A DNA stretch of 64,000 nt from Pseudomonas sp. WN033 (GCA_002287035.1 NSKG01000004.1:389540-453539); one strand, 5' to 3'; counted from the first letter of the stretch, positions 1 through 10,237 are shown. Program-made: numbers and translations. Notes: generated by a model not told the origin, from the sequence alone.

Positions 1-2
1 CC

Positions 3-353
3 CCGCAGTTTGAAGGGCTGGAGAGCCTTTATCAGCGTTATCGCGAACAAGGCCTGGAGGTTTTGGGTGTACCTTCCAATGATTTTCGTCAGGAAGCCAG
101 GGATCAGGCAGCCATTGCCGAAGTATGTTATGTCAATTATGGCGTCACCTTTCGCATGAGCGAGCCGCAGGTGATCACGGGCAAGCAGGCGCATCCGCTT
201 TATCGTGCACTGGCTGAGCAGGCGGGTGAGCGTCCACGCTGGAATTTTCACAAATACATTGTTGGGCGTGACGGTCAGGTCAAGGCCAGTTTCCCCAGCG
301 CCGTCAGTCCGGATGATCCGCGTTTTATTGAGGCGCTGGAAAAAGCTCTGTGA
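3..353 (+). CDS. Glutathione peroxidase family protein, 3' part
   Basis: The frame is open from the window edge to the TGA at 351-353, so the gene starts outside and its catalytic Cys/Sec region is not visible. The 116 visible residues carry the glutathione-peroxidase C-terminal block [12 protein letters not shown], followed by a short helix typical of the family end. Members reduce hydrogen or lipid peroxides with thioredoxin or glutathione as donor. No terminator is obvious before alaS. Family assignment is good; substrate and electron donor cannot be judged from this fragment. Confidence 0.85.
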   Translation, partial: PQFEGLESLYQRYREQGLEVLGVPSNDFRQEARDQAAIAEVCYVNYGVTFRMSEPQVITGKQAHPLYRALAEQAGERPRWNFHKYIVGRDGQVKASFPSAVSPDDPRFIEALEKAL

Positions 354-496
354 TCTATCAATGTCATAGGGATTATCAAACCAGCGGCTGATGCGCGCTG
401 TCACCTTATACCTATATAATGCAACCCTTTGCCATGCGTACGGCCGGCTTGTGCCCGGATTTGCGTATGGGCCGACAATTTTGTGGTAAGGGACCT

Positions 497-3118
497 ATGA
501 AAAGCGCTGAGATCCGTGAAGCCTTCCTCCGCTTCTTTGAAGAGAAGGGGCATACCCGTGTCGCCTCCAGTTCGTTGATTCCCGCGGACGACCCCACCCT
601 GCTGTTTACCAATGCCGGGATGAATCAGTTCAAGGACTGTTTTCTCGGGCTGGAGAAGCGTGCCTATACCCGCGCTACCACCAGTCAGAAGTGCGTGCGC
701 GCCGGTGGCAAGCACAACGATTTGGAAAATGTCGGCTACACCGCGCGTCACCATACTTTTTTCGAGATGCTCGGCAATTTCAGCTTTGGCGACTACTTCA
801 AGCGTGACGCTATCCACTACGCTTGGGAGTTTCTGACCTCGGATAAATGGCTGAACCTGCCCAAAGACAAACTCTGGGTCACCGTCTATGCCAGTGACGA
901 TGAAGCCTATGAGATCTGGAACAAGGAAGTTGGCGTGCCGGCCGAGCGCATGGTGCGCATCGGTGATAACAAGGGTGCGCCCTATGCGTCCGACAACTTC
1001 TGGGCGATGGGCGATACTGGCCCCTGCGGCCCCTGTACCGAGATCTTTTTCGATCATGGCCCGGAAATCTGGGGCGGCCCACCCGGCAGTCCGGAAGAGG
1101 ACGGTGACCGTTACATCGAGATCTGGAACAACGTGTTCATGCAGTTCAACCGGACTGCCGACGGCCAGATGCAGCCGTTGCCGGCGCCCAGTGTCGATAC
1201 CGGGATGGGGCTGGAGCGCATCAGTGCGGTGATGCAGCATGTGCACTCGAACTATGAGATCGACCTGTTCCAGAGCCTGCTCAAGGCGGCTGCCCAGGCC
1301 ATTGGTTGTGCTAACGATGATGCTGCCTCGCTCAAGGTGGTGGCAGACCACATTCGCTCCTGCGGTTTCCTGATCGCAGATGGTGTGCTGCCTTCCAATG
1401 AAGGGCGCGGCTATGTGCTGCGCCGGATTATTCGTCGCGCTTGCCGGCACGGCAACAAGCTTGGGGCCAAGGGCCTGTTCTTCCACAAGATCGTTGCAGC
1501 TCTGGTGGCTGAGATGGGTGAAGCCTTCCCTGAACTCAAGGCACAGCAGGCGCATATCGAGCGGGTGCTCAAGAGCGAGGAGGAGCAGTTCGCCAAGACT
1601 CTGGAGCAGGGTCTGAAGATTCTTGAACAGGATTTGGCGGGTCTTGAGGGTAATGAAATTCCCGGTGATGTGTTGTTCAAGCTGTACGACACCTATGGGT
1701 TCCCAGTGGATCTGACCGGTGATATCGCCCGTGAGCGCGGCCTGTCGATCGATGAGGCCGGTTTTGAGGTGGCGATGGATGCTCAGCGCGAGCGCGCCCG
1801 TTCGGCCAGCCAGTTCGGTCTGGACTACAACAGCCTGGTCAAGGTCGATGTCGATACCCGGTTCGAGGGTTATGCGGGTACTGAGGGGGCTGGCAAGATC
1901 GTGGCCCTGTTCCGCGATGGTCAGGCAGTCGATCAGCTGGCTGATGGCGAAGCTGGCGTGGTAGTGCTGGATCAAACTCCGTTCTATGCCGAGTCCGGTG
2001 GTCAGGTCGGCGATACCGGCTTCCTGGAAGGGGCTGGCGTGCGTTTCGATGTCCGCGACACGACCAAGGCCGGTGGTGCACACCTGCACCATGGGGTAGT
2101 TGCCAAGGGCAGTCTGAGTGTTGGCGCATCGCTCAAGGCGGTGGTCGATGCCGGAGTGCGTCAGGCCACCAAACTCAACCACTCGGCCACCCATCTGCTG
2201 CATGCTGCGTTGCGCGAGATCCTTGGTGAACATGTAACCCAGAAGGGCTCGTTGGTGGATAGTCAGCGTCTGCGCTTTGACTTCAGTCATTTCGAGGCGA
2301 TCACCGCTGAGCAGCTGCGTGCGCTGGAGTTGCGGGTCAATGAACAGATTCGGCTTAACTCGGCGGTGCAGGTTGAAGTTACCGATATTGAGACCGCCAA
2401 GCGCAAGGGGGCAATGGCCCTGTTCGGCGAGAAATACGGTGAGCAGGTGCGGGTACTGACCATGGGTGGCGGTTTTTCGGTCGAGCTGTGCGGCGGTACT
2501 CATGTCGAGCGCACCGGCGATATCGGCCTGTTCAAGATTACCAGTGAAGGTGGGATTGCCGCTGGTGTGCGTCGTCTGGAAGCGGTAACTGGCCAGGGCG
2601 CGTTGGATTATTTGGCTGAGGCCGAGGACCAGTTGCGACAGGTGGCGCAACTGGTCAAGGGTAGTCGCGATAACCTGTTGGACAAGGTATCCGGGCTGGT
2701 TGAGCGCAATCGCCAATTGGAGAAGGATGTCGAGCAGCTCAAGGCCAAGGCTGCCAGCGCTGCCGGCAGCGATCTGGCTGCAGAGGCTCAGGTTCTGGGC
2801 AACCTGACCGTATTGGTCAAGCGTCTGGACGGTCTGGATGGCAAGGCTCTGCTGGCGCTGGTTGATCAGTTGAAGAATAAACTCGGCTCGGCGGTGATCC
2901 TGCTTGGCGGCGAACTGGATGGCAAGGTGGTGCTGGTTGCCGGGGTTACTCAGGATCTGACAGCCAGGGTCAAAGCCGGTGACCTGATCCGCAACACTGC
3001 TGCCAATGTTGGCGGCAAGGGCGGTGGGCGTCCGGACATGGCCCAGGGCGGCGGTACCGAAGTGGCGGCGCTCAATGGTGCGCTGGCCGGGGCGCTGGAG
3101 TGGTTGGCGCAACAGTAG
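497..3118 (+). CDS. alaS: Alanyl-tRNA synthetase
   Basis: Charges tRNA-Ala with alanine in the cytoplasm. The 873-residue product matches the usual bacterial length. It has the class II catalytic core near the N terminus ([17 protein letters not shown]), the editing-domain metal ligands HSATHLLH and CGGTH, and the C-terminal glycine-rich C-Ala domain ([15 protein letters not shown]). The start is placed at ATG 497 ([10 protein letters not shown]), just after a GGTAAGGGA ribosome site; the frame stays open upstream to 419, but that extension is not part of the family. A TATAAT at 415-420 is a likely -10 element without a good -35. lysC follows after 73 bp, as in Pseudomonas. Confidence 0.98.
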   Translation: MKSAEIREAFLRFFEEKGHTRVASSSLIPADDPTLLFTNAGMNQFKDCFLGLEKRAYTRATTSQKCVRAGGKHNDLENVGYTARHHTFFEMLGNFSFGDYFKRDAIHYAWEFLTSDKWLNLPKDKLWVTVYASDDEAYEIWNKEVGVPAERMVRIGDNKGAPYASDNFWAMGDTGPCGPCTEIFFDHGPEIWGGPPGSPEEDGDRYIEIWNNVFMQFNRTADGQMQPLPAPSVDTGMGLERISAVMQHVHSNYEIDLFQSLLKAAAQAIGCANDDAASLKVVADHIRSCGFLIADGVLPSNEGRGYVLRRIIRRACRHGNKLGAKGLFFHKIVAALVAEMGEAFPELKAQQAHIERVLKSEEEQFAKTLEQGLKILEQDLAGLEGNEIPGDVLFKLYDTYGFPVDLTGDIARERGLSIDEAGFEVAMDAQRERARSASQFGLDYNSLVKVDVDTRFEGYAGTEGAGKIVALFRDGQAVDQLADGEAGVVVLDQTPFYAESGGQVGDTGFLEGAGVRFDVRDTTKAGGAHLHHGVVAKGSLSVGASLKAVVDAGVRQATKLNHSATHLLHAALREILGEHVTQKGSLVDSQRLRFDFSHFEAITAEQLRALELRVNEQIRLNSAVQVEVTDIETAKRKGAMALFGEKYGEQVRVLTMGGGFSVELCGGTHVERTGDIGLFKITSEGGIAAGVRRLEAVTGQGALDYLAEAEDQLRQVAQLVKGSRDNLLDKVSGLVERNRQLEKDVEQLKAKAASAAGSDLAAEAQVLGNLTVLVKRLDGLDGKALLALVDQLKNKLGSAVILLGGELDGKVVLVAGVTQDLTARVKAGDLIRNTAANVGGKGGGRPDMAQGGGTEVAALNGALAGALEWLAQQ

Positions 3119-3125
3119 TTTGGGG

Positions 3126-3145
3126 CAGGCACCACTCGGTGCCTG
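3126..3145 (+). other. Short hairpin between alaS and lysC
   Basis: Perfect 8-bp stem (CAGGCACC / GGTGCCTG) with a 4-nt loop, 8 bp after the alaS stop. It lacks a U tract, so it is more likely an mRNA-processing or stability hairpin than an intrinsic terminator. Function is inferred only from position. Confidence 0.35.
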
Positions 3146-3191
3146 GTGACGGGGTCGGGATAACCGACTTTAATGGAGGTTGGTGCAACAC

Positions 3192-4433
3192 ATGGCACTT
3201 ATTGTCCAGAAGTTTGGTGGTACCTCGGTGGGTAGCGTTGAACGCATTGCCCAGGTGGCCGAGAAAATCAAGGGGTTCAAGGCGCAGGGTCATGATCTGG
3301 TGATCGTGGTGTCGGCCATGAGTGGCGAAACCAACCGTTTGATCGATCTGGCTAAGCAAATGCAGGCGGTGCCTGATCCGCGTGAGCTGGATGTGATCGT
3401 TTCTACCGGTGAGCAGGTGACTATTGGTCTGTTGGCCATGGCTCTGAAGTCCCGGGGTGTGCCGGCGGTTTCCTATACCGGCAGCCAGGTTCGCATCGTT
3501 ACCGACAGCGCCCACAACAAGGCCCGCATCCAGCATATTGATGACGCCAATATCCGTGCCGATCTTGAGGCGGGGCGGGTTGTGATTGTTGCAGGGTTCC
3601 AGGGGGTCGATGAGCAAGGCAACATTACTACGCTTGGTCGTGGTGGCTCTGATACCACTGGAGTAGCTCTGGCCGCTGCGCTTAAGGCTGACGAGTGTCA
3701 GATCTATACTGATGTTGATGGGGTCTATACCACCGATCCGCGGGTGGTGGAGCGCGCCCGCCGACTGGACAAGATCACCTTTGAGGAAATGCTGGAAATG
3801 GCCAGCCTGGGCTCCAAGGTACTGCAGATCCGCTCGGTCGAGTTCGCCGGCAAGTACAACGTCCCGCTGCGCGTGCTGCACAGCTTCAAAGAGGGTCCCG
3901 GGACCCTGATTACCCTTGAGGAAGGTGCTTCAATGGAACAACCAGTCATTTCCGGTATTGCCTTCAATCGTGATGAAGCCAAGCTGATCATTCGTGGTGT
4001 GCCTGATACGCCGGGTGTGGCCTTCAAGATTCTGGGGCCAGTCAGTGCCGCTAATATTGAAGTGGACATGATCGTTCAGAACGTGGCCCAGGATAACACC
4101 ACCGACTTTACTTTCACCGTGCACCGCAATGACCTGCGCAAGGCGGAAGACATTCTGCGCAAGGTGGCCGAAGACATCGGCGCCCGGGAGGTTGGTGGTG
4201 ACGACAAGATCGCCAAGGTCTCGATCGTTGGGGTTGGCATGCGCTCCCATGCCGGCGTTGCCAGCAAAATGTTCGAGGCGCTGTCGCGCGACGGCATCAA
4301 TATCCAGATGATCTCCACCTCGGAAATCAAGATCTCGGTAGTGATCGACGAGAAGTATCTGGAACTGGCGGTGCGTGCCTTGCACACCGCATTCGACCTG
4401 GATGCCGAAGCGGCAGCTGGCGATCACCTATAA
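3192..4433 (+). CDS. lysC: Aspartokinase, alpha form
   Basis: Phosphorylates aspartate, the first step toward lysine, threonine, methionine and diaminopimelate. The 413-residue protein begins with the kinase signature KFGGTSVG, continues through the amino-acid kinase domain to about residue 245, and ends with two ACT domains that normally bind lysine and threonine for feedback inhibition. ATG 3192 is preceded by GGAGGT at 3176-3181; the longer open frame from GTG 3180 adds four residues that homologues lack. An in-frame internal start is listed separately. Located between alaS and csrA, as in Pseudomonas. Confidence 0.97.
   Translation: MALIVQKFGGTSVGSVERIAQVAEKIKGFKAQGHDLVIVVSAMSGETNRLIDLAKQMQAVPDPRELDVIVSTGEQVTIGLLAMALKSRGVPAVSYTGSQVRIVTDSAHNKARIQHIDDANIRADLEAGRVVIVAGFQGVDEQGNITTLGRGGSDTTGVALAAALKADECQIYTDVDGVYTTDPRVVERARRLDKITFEEMLEMASLGSKVLQIRSVEFAGKYNVPLRVLHSFKEGPGTLITLEEGASMEQPVISGIAFNRDEAKLIIRGVPDTPGVAFKILGPVSAANIEVDMIVQNVAQDNTTDFTFTVHRNDLRKAEDILRKVAEDIGAREVGGDDKIAKVSIVGVGMRSHAGVASKMFEALSRDGINIQMISTSEIKISVVIDEKYLELAVRALHTAFDLDAEAAAGDHL
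3933..4433 (+). other. lysC: Probable internal start: aspartokinase beta subunit
   Basis: Inside lysC, ATG 3933 is in frame (codon 248) and has a strong ribosome site GAGGAAGG at 3918-3925 with 7-nt spacing. The 166-residue product would be exactly the two ACT domains, starting MEQPVISGIAF. In Corynebacterium and Bacillus, and reportedly in Pseudomonas, lysC makes such an in-frame beta subunit that assembles as alpha2beta2. What is seen is the start codon, its ribosome site and the domain boundary; actual translation is inferred. Confidence 0.7.
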
Positions 4434-4646
4434 TCTGATTGATGGGTTGGGGTTTTGCCCCTCAGGGCACGGTGTCTGGCTGCCGTGTCCGCCGGTCGAG
4501 GAACCGTCGAAACAATCTGCGACTAAAGCGGACGAACACGGGGCAGGGATAGCGGTCAAGATGACTAGCCGTCCCGGCTGGATCGACAGGCAACAAGCCG
4601 GTTTTTTGCAGACTGCTGTGTCCTGATCAAAGCAAGGAGAAATGGA

Positions 4647-4832
4647 ATGCTTATTCTTACTCGACGGGTTGGTGAAACCCTGATGGTGGGCGATGAAGTG
4701 ACTGTGACCGTACTGGGTGTCAAAGGAAACCAGGTGCGAATTGGCGTCAACGCCCCGAAAGAAGTGGCGGTGCATCGCGAGGAAATCTACCAGCGCATCC
4801 AGAAAGAAAAGGATGAAGAACCAAATAGCTAA
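4647..4832 (+). CDS. csrA: Carbon storage regulator CsrA/RsmA
   Basis: RNA-binding global regulator that blocks or stabilises mRNAs at GGA-containing leaders and, in Pseudomonas (RsmA), opposes biofilm and secretion programmes. The 61-residue product starts [18 protein letters not shown] and keeps the conserved RNA-contacting residues of the beta-strand dimer (Arg at about 44, HREEIYQRI). The AAGGAGA site at 4634-4640 precedes ATG 4647. The 213-bp leader after lysC has no recognised element and probably contains its own promoter. The tRNA-Ser downstream is the usual neighbour. Confidence 0.97.
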   Translation: MLILTRRVGETLMVGDEVTVTVLGVKGNQVRIGVNAPKEVAVHREEIYQRIQKEKDEEPNS

Positions 4833-4849
4833 TTTTATTGAATTTTTCG

Positions 4850-4878
4850 TTGCATTCGCAGCGGCGCGCAGTTAGTAT
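4850..4878 (+). promoter_or_regulatory. Probable promoter of tRNA-Ser
   Basis: TTGCAT at 4850-4855 and TAGTAT at 4873-4878 are separated by 17 bp and followed by a GC-rich discriminator (CTGCGCG), which is typical of growth-rate-controlled stable RNA promoters. The tRNA begins 14 bp downstream. Motif match only. Confidence 0.6.
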
Positions 4879-4892
4879 TCTGCGCGTGTTAC

Positions 4893-4983
4893 GGAGAGGT
4901 GGCCGAGAGGCTGAAGGCGCTCCCCTGCTAAGGGAGTATACCTCAAAAGGGTATCGCGGGTTCGAATCCCGCCCTCTCCGCCA
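4893..4983 (+). tRNA. tRNA-Ser (anticodon GCT)
   Basis: Class II tRNA of 91 nt. The acceptor stem GGAGAGG pairs with CCTCTCC, the anticodon loop reads CTGCTAA (GCT), the long variable arm is present (TATACC with GGTATC), the T arm is GCGGG-TTCGAAT-CCCGC, and CCA is encoded at 4981-4983. It reads AGC/AGU codons. Confidence 0.97.
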
Positions 4984-5040
4984 CTTTTGCTTTTTGTAGT
5001 GGCGTCAAACGTTAGTTTCTGAAATTAAAGAAAAAAATGT

Positions 5041-5068
5041 TTGACAGGCAGTTTAAAAGCCCTATAAT
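5041..5068 (+). promoter_or_regulatory. Sigma-70 promoter of tRNA-Arg
   Basis: Near-consensus promoter with TTGACA at 5041-5046 and TATAAT at 5063-5068, spacer 16 bp. The tRNA starts 13 bp after the -10 element. Confidence 0.88.
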
Positions 5069-5081
5069 TCGCACCCACAAC

Positions 5082-5158
5082 GCACTCGTAGCTCAGCTGG
5101 ATAGAGTACTCGGCTACGAACCGAGCGGTCGGAGGTTCGAATCCTCCCGAGTGCGCCA
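5082..5158 (+). tRNA. tRNA-Arg (anticodon ACG)
   Basis: Seventy-seven nt with fully paired acceptor stem GCACTCG/CGAGTGC, D arm GCTC...GAGT, anticodon loop CTACGAA (ACG, normally deaminated to ICG) and encoded CCA. It reads CGU, CGC and CGA codons. It is followed directly by an intrinsic terminator. Confidence 0.97.
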
Positions 5159-5163
5159 TACAG

Positions 5164-5196
5164 AAAACCCACTGACATGTCAGTGGGTTTTTTTTT
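5164..5196 (+). terminator. Rho-independent terminator after tRNA-Arg
   Basis: AAAACCCACTGACATGTCAG opens a near-perfect self-complementary hairpin that continues with TGGG and ends in nine T residues. It closes the tRNA-Arg transcript before mgtE. Confidence 0.93.
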
Positions 5197-5319
5197 GCCC
5201 GAAGGGTGGCCGCCGAGGCTGAGCCGGCGTCCAAAGCCTGCTAGGCTTGGAAGCGTTGGTTATCGTTGATTCGCAAGGGTCGGCCAGCGCTGGTTTTGTC
5301 CTGTCATGGAAGTGTGGCT

Positions 5320-6759
5320 ATGTCAGAGCTCAACAGAAAATCTCCGGAAAGTCTTCAGGACCGGCTGGACCAGGTGGTGCAACTGCTCAATCGCCATCGT
5401 CTGGTGGAGAACCTCGTGCACAAGCAGGAGGGGCAGCATCAGGAGTTGGTCGAGCACCTGGTGCATCAGCAGAACCTGGCTGAGCTGCAGCGCAAGCTCG
5501 ACGAGTTGCACCCGGCTGACGTTGCCTTCATTCTTGAATCGCTGCCGCTGGAAGAGCGTCTGGCGATCTGGCAACTGGTACGTTCCGAGCGTGATGGCGA
5601 CATCCTGCTTGAGGTTTCCGATGCGGTCAGGGAAACCCTGATCGCCGACATGGACAGCCACGAGATCATCGCGGCTGCCAATTCCCTTGATGCTGATGAA
5701 CTGGCTGATCTGGCCCCGGATCTGCCGCGCGATGTCGTTCGTGAGCTGATGGATACGCTGGATGCCCAGCAGCGTGAGCGACTCAAGTCGGCCTTGTCCT
5801 ATGACGAGGACCAGGTTGGGGCATTGATGGACTTCGATATGGTGACCATTCGCGATGATGTCACCCTTGAGGTCGTGATTCGCTATCTGCGGCGTTTCGA
5901 TGAGTTGCCCGACCATACTGACAAGCTATTCGTGGTTGATACCGAAGGCGCTCTCAAGGGCGTGTTGCCGATCAAGAAGCTGTTGGTTGGCTCCCCCGAT
6001 GCTTTGGTGGGGGAAGTCATGGCCGAGGATCCGGTGGTGTTCGATCCGGAGGATGATGCCGGGGAGGCTGCTCAGGCGTTCGAGCGTTATGATTTGGTGA
6101 CGGCGCCGGTGGTGGATGCCAAGGGCAAGCTGTGCGGGCGTCTGACTATCGACGAGATGGTCGACTATATCCGTGAGGAGAGTGAAGCTGAGGTGCTGAA
6201 TGCGGCTGGTCTGCGCGAGGAAGAGGATATCTTCGCCTCGGTCTGGAAGTCGGTGCGCAACCGTTGGGCCTGGCTGGCAATCAACCTTTGTACTGCGCTG
6301 GTCGCTTCGCGGGTGATTGGCTTGTTTGAAGGCTCGATTGAGAAGTTGGTGGCGCTGGCAGCCTTGATGCCAATCGTTGCCGGGGTTGGTGGCAATTCAG
6401 GTAATCAGACCATCACCATGATCGTGCGCGGGATTGCCACCGGCCAGGTTCAGGTCGCTCACGGTAAGCGACTGTTGCGTAAAGAGGTCGGTGTAGCGCT
6501 GTTCAATGGTTTGTTCTGGGGAATGGTGCTGGCCGGAGTGGCCTATCTGCTCTATGACAATCTGCCGTTGTCGGTCGTACTGCTCTCGGCGATGACGCTG
6601 AACATGTTGCTGGCTGCTGTTATGGGGGTATTCATACCCTTGATCCGGCTGCGTCTGGGGCGTGATCCGGCGCTGGGCTCAAGTGTCATGATCACCGCGA
6701 TTACTGACAGTGGCGGCTTTTTTATCTTCCTGGGGCTTGCAACTATCTTCCTGCTTTGA
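5320..6759 (+). CDS. mgtE: Magnesium transporter MgtE
   Basis: Magnesium channel/transporter of the inner membrane, 479 residues. An N-terminal MgtE_N helical domain (about 40-150) is followed by two CBS domains (about 160-280) that gate the pore in response to cytosolic Mg2+, and then a membrane domain with five hydrophobic segments (about 305-479). The pore-lining signature GVGGNSGNQTITM is present. The start is ATG 5320 (MSELNRKSPE). It stands as its own unit: a terminator lies upstream and 187 bp separate it from oadG. Confidence 0.95.
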   Translation: MSELNRKSPESLQDRLDQVVQLLNRHRLVENLVHKQEGQHQELVEHLVHQQNLAELQRKLDELHPADVAFILESLPLEERLAIWQLVRSERDGDILLEVSDAVRETLIADMDSHEIIAAANSLDADELADLAPDLPRDVVRELMDTLDAQQRERLKSALSYDEDQVGALMDFDMVTIRDDVTLEVVIRYLRRFDELPDHTDKLFVVDTEGALKGVLPIKKLLVGSPDALVGEVMAEDPVVFDPEDDAGEAAQAFERYDLVTAPVVDAKGKLCGRLTIDEMVDYIREESEAEVLNAAGLREEEDIFASVWKSVRNRWAWLAINLCTALVASRVIGLFEGSIEKLVALAALMPIVAGVGGNSGNQTITMIVRGIATGQVQVAHGKRLLRKEVGVALFNGLFWGMVLAGVAYLLYDNLPLSVVLLSAMTLNMLLAAVMGVFIPLIRLRLGRDPALGSSVMITAITDSGGFFIFLGLATIFLL

Positions 6760-6946
6760 AATGGGCTGACTGGCGGGTCAATGATGTCGCCTGGATTGCT
6801 AAAAATGTCACATCAGGATACATTAGCCCGGTTTTTGCTATAGGCGGGATCAATCTGGGAGGGTTTCGGCTGTTTAGTCGCCGATTTGTTCCGCTGATAT
6901 CTTAAAGGCATGCCGATTGGTGTGCCTTATTATTGCAGGAGATACA

Positions 6947-7201
6947 ATGACTTCGTCCGACTTGTTGCTCGAAGGTGTAGAGCTGATGCTCATCGGCATG
7001 GGCTCAGTGTTCACTTTCCTGGTAATTCTGGTGATTGCTACAACCATCATGTCCAGAATTCTGGGGCGCTTTTTCCCTGAAGCGGCCCCGGTGCCGGCTG
7101 CTGCCGCTGCCCGGCCTGCCGCTCCGGCTGCGGTCGATGCCGAGACCATCGCCGTCATCGGTGCAGCGATCAAGCAGCACCGCGCCAAGCGCCGCTCCTG
7201 A
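6947..7201 (+). CDS. oadG: Oxaloacetate decarboxylase gamma subunit
   Basis: Small membrane subunit (84 residues) of the sodium-pumping oxaloacetate decarboxylase; it holds alpha and beta together and binds zinc in known enzymes. There is one N-terminal membrane helix (LMLIGMGSVFTFLVILVIAT), then an Ala/Pro-rich linker and a basic end. ATG 6947 follows a GCAGGAG ribosome site. It is first in the G-A-B operon, 53 bp before oadA. The sequence is poorly conserved across the family, so identity rests on the helix-plus-linker layout and the operon. Confidence 0.9.
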   Translation: MTSSDLLLEGVELMLIGMGSVFTFLVILVIATTIMSRILGRFFPEAAPVPAAAAARPAAPAAVDAETIAVIGAAIKQHRAKRRS

Positions 7202-7254
7202 CACCCATTTTTCTTTAATCACGGTTTCCCATTACAAACAAAGGCCATAACCCT

Positions 7255-9042
7255 ATGACCGATACCAAGAAGCCCCTGGGCATTACCGATGTAATCTTGC
7301 GCGACGCCCATCAATCGATCCTTGCGACCCGGATGCGATTGGAAGACATGCTGCCGATTGCCGGCAAACTAGACCAGGTTGGTTTCTGGTCGGTTGAGTC
7401 CTGGGGCGGAGCGACCTTCGATGCCTGTATCCGTTATCTGGGAGAGGATCCTTGGGAGCGTATCCGTGAGCTGAAGAAGGCCATGCCCAATACCCGCCAG
7501 CAAATGCTGTTGCGCGGTCAGAATCTGTTGGGTTATCGCCACTATGCCGACGACGTGGTGGAAAAGTTCGTTGAGCGTGCCGCCGTCAATGGCGTAGATG
7601 TGTTTCGGGTATTCGACGCGATGAACGATCCGCGCAATCTTGAAACCGCCCTCAAGGCTGTGAAGAAGCAGGGCAAGCACGCTCAAGGCACGATCTCCTA
7701 TACCACTAGCCCAGTACATACCATCGATATGTGGGTCGACCTGTCCAAGCAAATCGAGGACATGGGGGCTGACTCGATTGCGATCAAGGATATGGCTGGG
7801 ATTCTCACTCCATACACGGCCTTTGAGCTGGTCTCGCGCCTGAAAGCGACTCTGGATATTCCGGTTCATATGCAGTGTCATGCCACTGCCGGTCTGTCGA
7901 CTGCTGCAATTCTCAAGGCTGTTGAGGCCGGCATCGACAATGTCGATACTGCCATCTCCTCAATGTCCATGACCTATGGCCACTCGCCGACCGAGTCGGT
8001 AGTAGCGATCTTCAAGGATACTGATCGCGACACCGGTCTGAATCTGGATCTGCTGGAAGAAATCGCCGCCTACTTCCGTGAGGTGCGTAAGAAGTACGCC
8101 AAGTTCGAGGGTAACCTCAAGGGTGTGGACTCGCGGATCCTGGTTGCCCAGGTTCCGGGGGGCATGCTGACCAACATGGAAAGCCAGCTCAAGGAGCAGG
8201 GCGCTAGTGACAAGTTCGATGCCGTGCTGGCCGAGATTCCACGCGTGCGCGAAGACTTGGGCTTTATCCCGCTGGTAACTCCTACCTCGCAGATCGTTGG
8301 TACCCAGGCGGTGATCAATGTTCTGACCGGTGAGCGCTACAAGTCGATCACAAAGGAAACTGCCGGTGTTCTGAAGGGTGAGTACGGCGCCGCGCCGGCC
8401 CCGTTCAATGCCGAGTTGCAGGCCCGTGTACTGGATGGTGCTGAAGCCATTACCTGTCGCCCGGCTGATGTGCTCGAGCCGGAAATGGACAAGCTCAGCG
8501 CTGAGCTCCAGACAATTGCTCAGGAGAAAGGGATCAAGCTGGCCGCCGATGCAATCGACGACGTGCTGACCTATGCGCTGTTCCCGCAGATTGGTTTGAA
8601 ATTCCTGGAAAACCGTGGCAATGCCGATGCCTTCGAGCCGGTGCCGACAGGCAAGGAAGTCAGTGCAGCCGCTGCCAAGCCAGGCGAGCCGGAAGTCTAT
8701 ACCGTGACCGTCAATGGCAAGGAGTTCGTGGTTCAGGTTGCCGATGGTGGTGATATCACCGGTATCAAGCCTGTGTCTGCTGATGGTGCCGCTCCGGCCG
8801 CTGCTCCTGCTGCGTTGCCGGCTGGTGGTGGTGACCCGCAGGCTGCTCCGTTGGCTGGCAACATCTTCAAGGTGCTGGTCAATCAGGGTGATCAGGTCCA
8901 GGAGGGTGATCTGGTGATGATCCTTGAGGCAATGAAGATGGAAACCGAAGTGCGTGCCTTCAAGGCCGGCACTGTTGGCAGTGTCAACGTCAAGGTCGGC
9001 GACGCGGTAGCGGTCGGCGATACCTTGCTGACCATCGGTTAA
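7255..9042 (+). CDS. oadA: Oxaloacetate decarboxylase alpha subunit
   Basis: Biotin-dependent carboxyltransferase that moves the carboxyl group of oxaloacetate to biotin. The 595 residues include an N-terminal TIM barrel with metal ligands at Asp17 (ILRDAHQS) and the HMQCHATAG motif, a conserved carboxylase domain, an Ala/Pro-rich linker around 495-525, and a C-terminal biotinyl domain with the lysine of EAMKMET at about residue 561. With OadB it couples decarboxylation to outward sodium transport. It lies 12 bp upstream of oadB. Confidence 0.97.
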   Translation: MTDTKKPLGITDVILRDAHQSILATRMRLEDMLPIAGKLDQVGFWSVESWGGATFDACIRYLGEDPWERIRELKKAMPNTRQQMLLRGQNLLGYRHYADDVVEKFVERAAVNGVDVFRVFDAMNDPRNLETALKAVKKQGKHAQGTISYTTSPVHTIDMWVDLSKQIEDMGADSIAIKDMAGILTPYTAFELVSRLKATLDIPVHMQCHATAGLSTAAILKAVEAGIDNVDTAISSMSMTYGHSPTESVVAIFKDTDRDTGLNLDLLEEIAAYFREVRKKYAKFEGNLKGVDSRILVAQVPGGMLTNMESQLKEQGASDKFDAVLAEIPRVREDLGFIPLVTPTSQIVGTQAVINVLTGERYKSITKETAGVLKGEYGAAPAPFNAELQARVLDGAEAITCRPADVLEPEMDKLSAELQTIAQEKGIKLAADAIDDVLTYALFPQIGLKFLENRGNADAFEPVPTGKEVSAAAAKPGEPEVYTVTVNGKEFVVQVADGGDITGIKPVSADGAAPAAAPAALPAGGGDPQAAPLAGNIFKVLVNQGDQVQEGDLVMILEAMKMETEVRAFKAGTVGSVNVKVGDAVAVGDTLLTIG

Positions 9043-9054
9043 GGGGGAAGGTTC

Positions 9055-10191
9055 ATGGAGAAGCTTCTCCAGTTGTGGCAAACCACTGGTTTGGCCCATA
9101 TCGCACCTGGCCAGCTGGTGATGATCGTCATTTGTCTTGGCTTGATCTACCTGGCAATTCGCAAGGGCTTCGAGCCCTTGCTGCTGGTGCCGATTGGTTT
9201 TGGCGGGATTCTCGCCAACCTGCCGATCGCTGGCATGGGGGATCCGGGTGGGTTGTTGTACATGTTCTACAGTGCCGGGGTGCCCACCACAGTATTCCCG
9301 CTGCTGATCTTCATGGGCGTAGGGGCGATGACCGACTTCGGTCCCATGCTTGCCAATCCGCGTACTCTGTTGCTTGGTGCGGCGGCCCAGTTTGGTATCT
9401 TCGGTACCTTGCTTGGGGCTCTGGCGCTGACGGCCTGGGGTATTCCAGGTTTTGAGTTCAGTATCCAGGAAGCTGCGTCGATTGCCATCATTGGCGGTGC
9501 CGATGGTCCGACGTCGATCTTCGTAACCTCGCAGTTGGCTCCGCACCTGCTGGGACCGATCGCTGTGGCGGCCTACGCCTATATGGCGCTGGTGCCGATG
9601 TTGCAGCCGCCGATCATGCGTGCCTTGACCTCGCAGAAAGAGCGGGCTATCACCATGACTCAGCTGCGGGTTGTCAGCAAGACCGAGAAGATCATCTTCC
9701 CGCTGTTGCTGCTGATGCTGGTGGCGATGCTGTTGCCTTCGGCGGCGCCACTGGTAGGCATGCTGTGCTTCGGTAACCTGATGCGCGAGTGTGGTGTGGT
9801 CGAGCGTCTGGCTGATACTGCCCGCAATGCGTTGATCAACATTGTTACCATCGCCCTGGGTCTGGCGGTAGGTTCGCAGCTCAAGTCCGAGTCGTTCCTG
9901 CAGTTGACCACCATGGGTATCCTTGTTCTGGGTATGGTGGCCTTCTGTGTTGGTACTGCTGCTGGTGTTCTGATGGCCAAGTTGATGAACCTGGTCAGCA
10001 AGCAGCCGATTAATCCGCTAATTGGTTCGGCTGGGGTTTCGGCGGTGCCGATGGCTGCACGGGTTTCGAACAAGGTCGGTCTTGAGGCTAATCCGCAGAA
10101 CTTCCTGCTGATGCATGCCATGGGGCCGAACGTTGCAGGGGTGATTGGTTCGGCGGTGGCGGCGGGTATCCTGCTCAGCTTTGCCGGCTAA
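9055..10191 (+). CDS. oadB: Oxaloacetate decarboxylase beta subunit (Na+ pump)
   Basis: Integral membrane subunit (378 residues, about nine to eleven hydrophobic segments) that decarboxylates carboxybiotin and exports Na+. The family signature [10 protein letters not shown], whose Asp is part of the sodium site, is visible, together with the conserved N-terminal GGILANLPI and a C-terminal [10 protein letters not shown] block. It is the last gene of oadGAB and is followed by a strong terminator at 10210-10237. Presence of the complete pump suggests a sodium-rich niche or citrate/oxaloacetate use (inference). Confidence 0.97.
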   Translation: MEKLLQLWQTTGLAHIAPGQLVMIVICLGLIYLAIRKGFEPLLLVPIGFGGILANLPIAGMGDPGGLLYMFYSAGVPTTVFPLLIFMGVGAMTDFGPMLANPRTLLLGAAAQFGIFGTLLGALALTAWGIPGFEFSIQEAASIAIIGGADGPTSIFVTSQLAPHLLGPIAVAAYAYMALVPMLQPPIMRALTSQKERAITMTQLRVVSKTEKIIFPLLLLMLVAMLLPSAAPLVGMLCFGNLMRECGVVERLADTARNALINIVTIALGLAVGSQLKSESFLQLTTMGILVLGMVAFCVGTAAGVLMAKLMNLVSKQPINPLIGSAGVSAVPMAARVSNKVGLEANPQNFLLMHAMGPNVAGVIGSAVAAGILLSFAG

Positions 10192-10209
10192 TAAGCTGCT
10201 CCAGCCAAC

Positions 10210-10237
10210 AAAAAAACCCGCGAAAGCGGGTTTTTTT
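10210..10237 (+). terminator. Terminator of oadGAB, bidirectional
   Basis: Perfect 12-bp stem (seven A, then CCCGC, paired with GCGGG and seven T) around a GAAA tetraloop. It can end both oadB on plus and amrZ on minus. A second small inverted repeat (CCCGAC-CTAA-GTCGGG, 10241-10256) follows. Confidence 0.95.

Noticed and set aside
401..3112. Long minus-strand open frame (903 codons) opposite alaS
   Set aside because: Exact antisense of a clear alanyl-tRNA synthetase; composition is that of a codon-bias shadow and no domain is recognisable.
5025..5234. Small minus-strand ORF with GGFEPPTARFV
   Set aside because: This is the well-known false protein produced by reading a tRNA gene antisense.
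7960..9546. Minus-strand open frame opposite oadA and oadB
   Set aside because: Shadow of two well-supported genes; no domain and no ribosome site.
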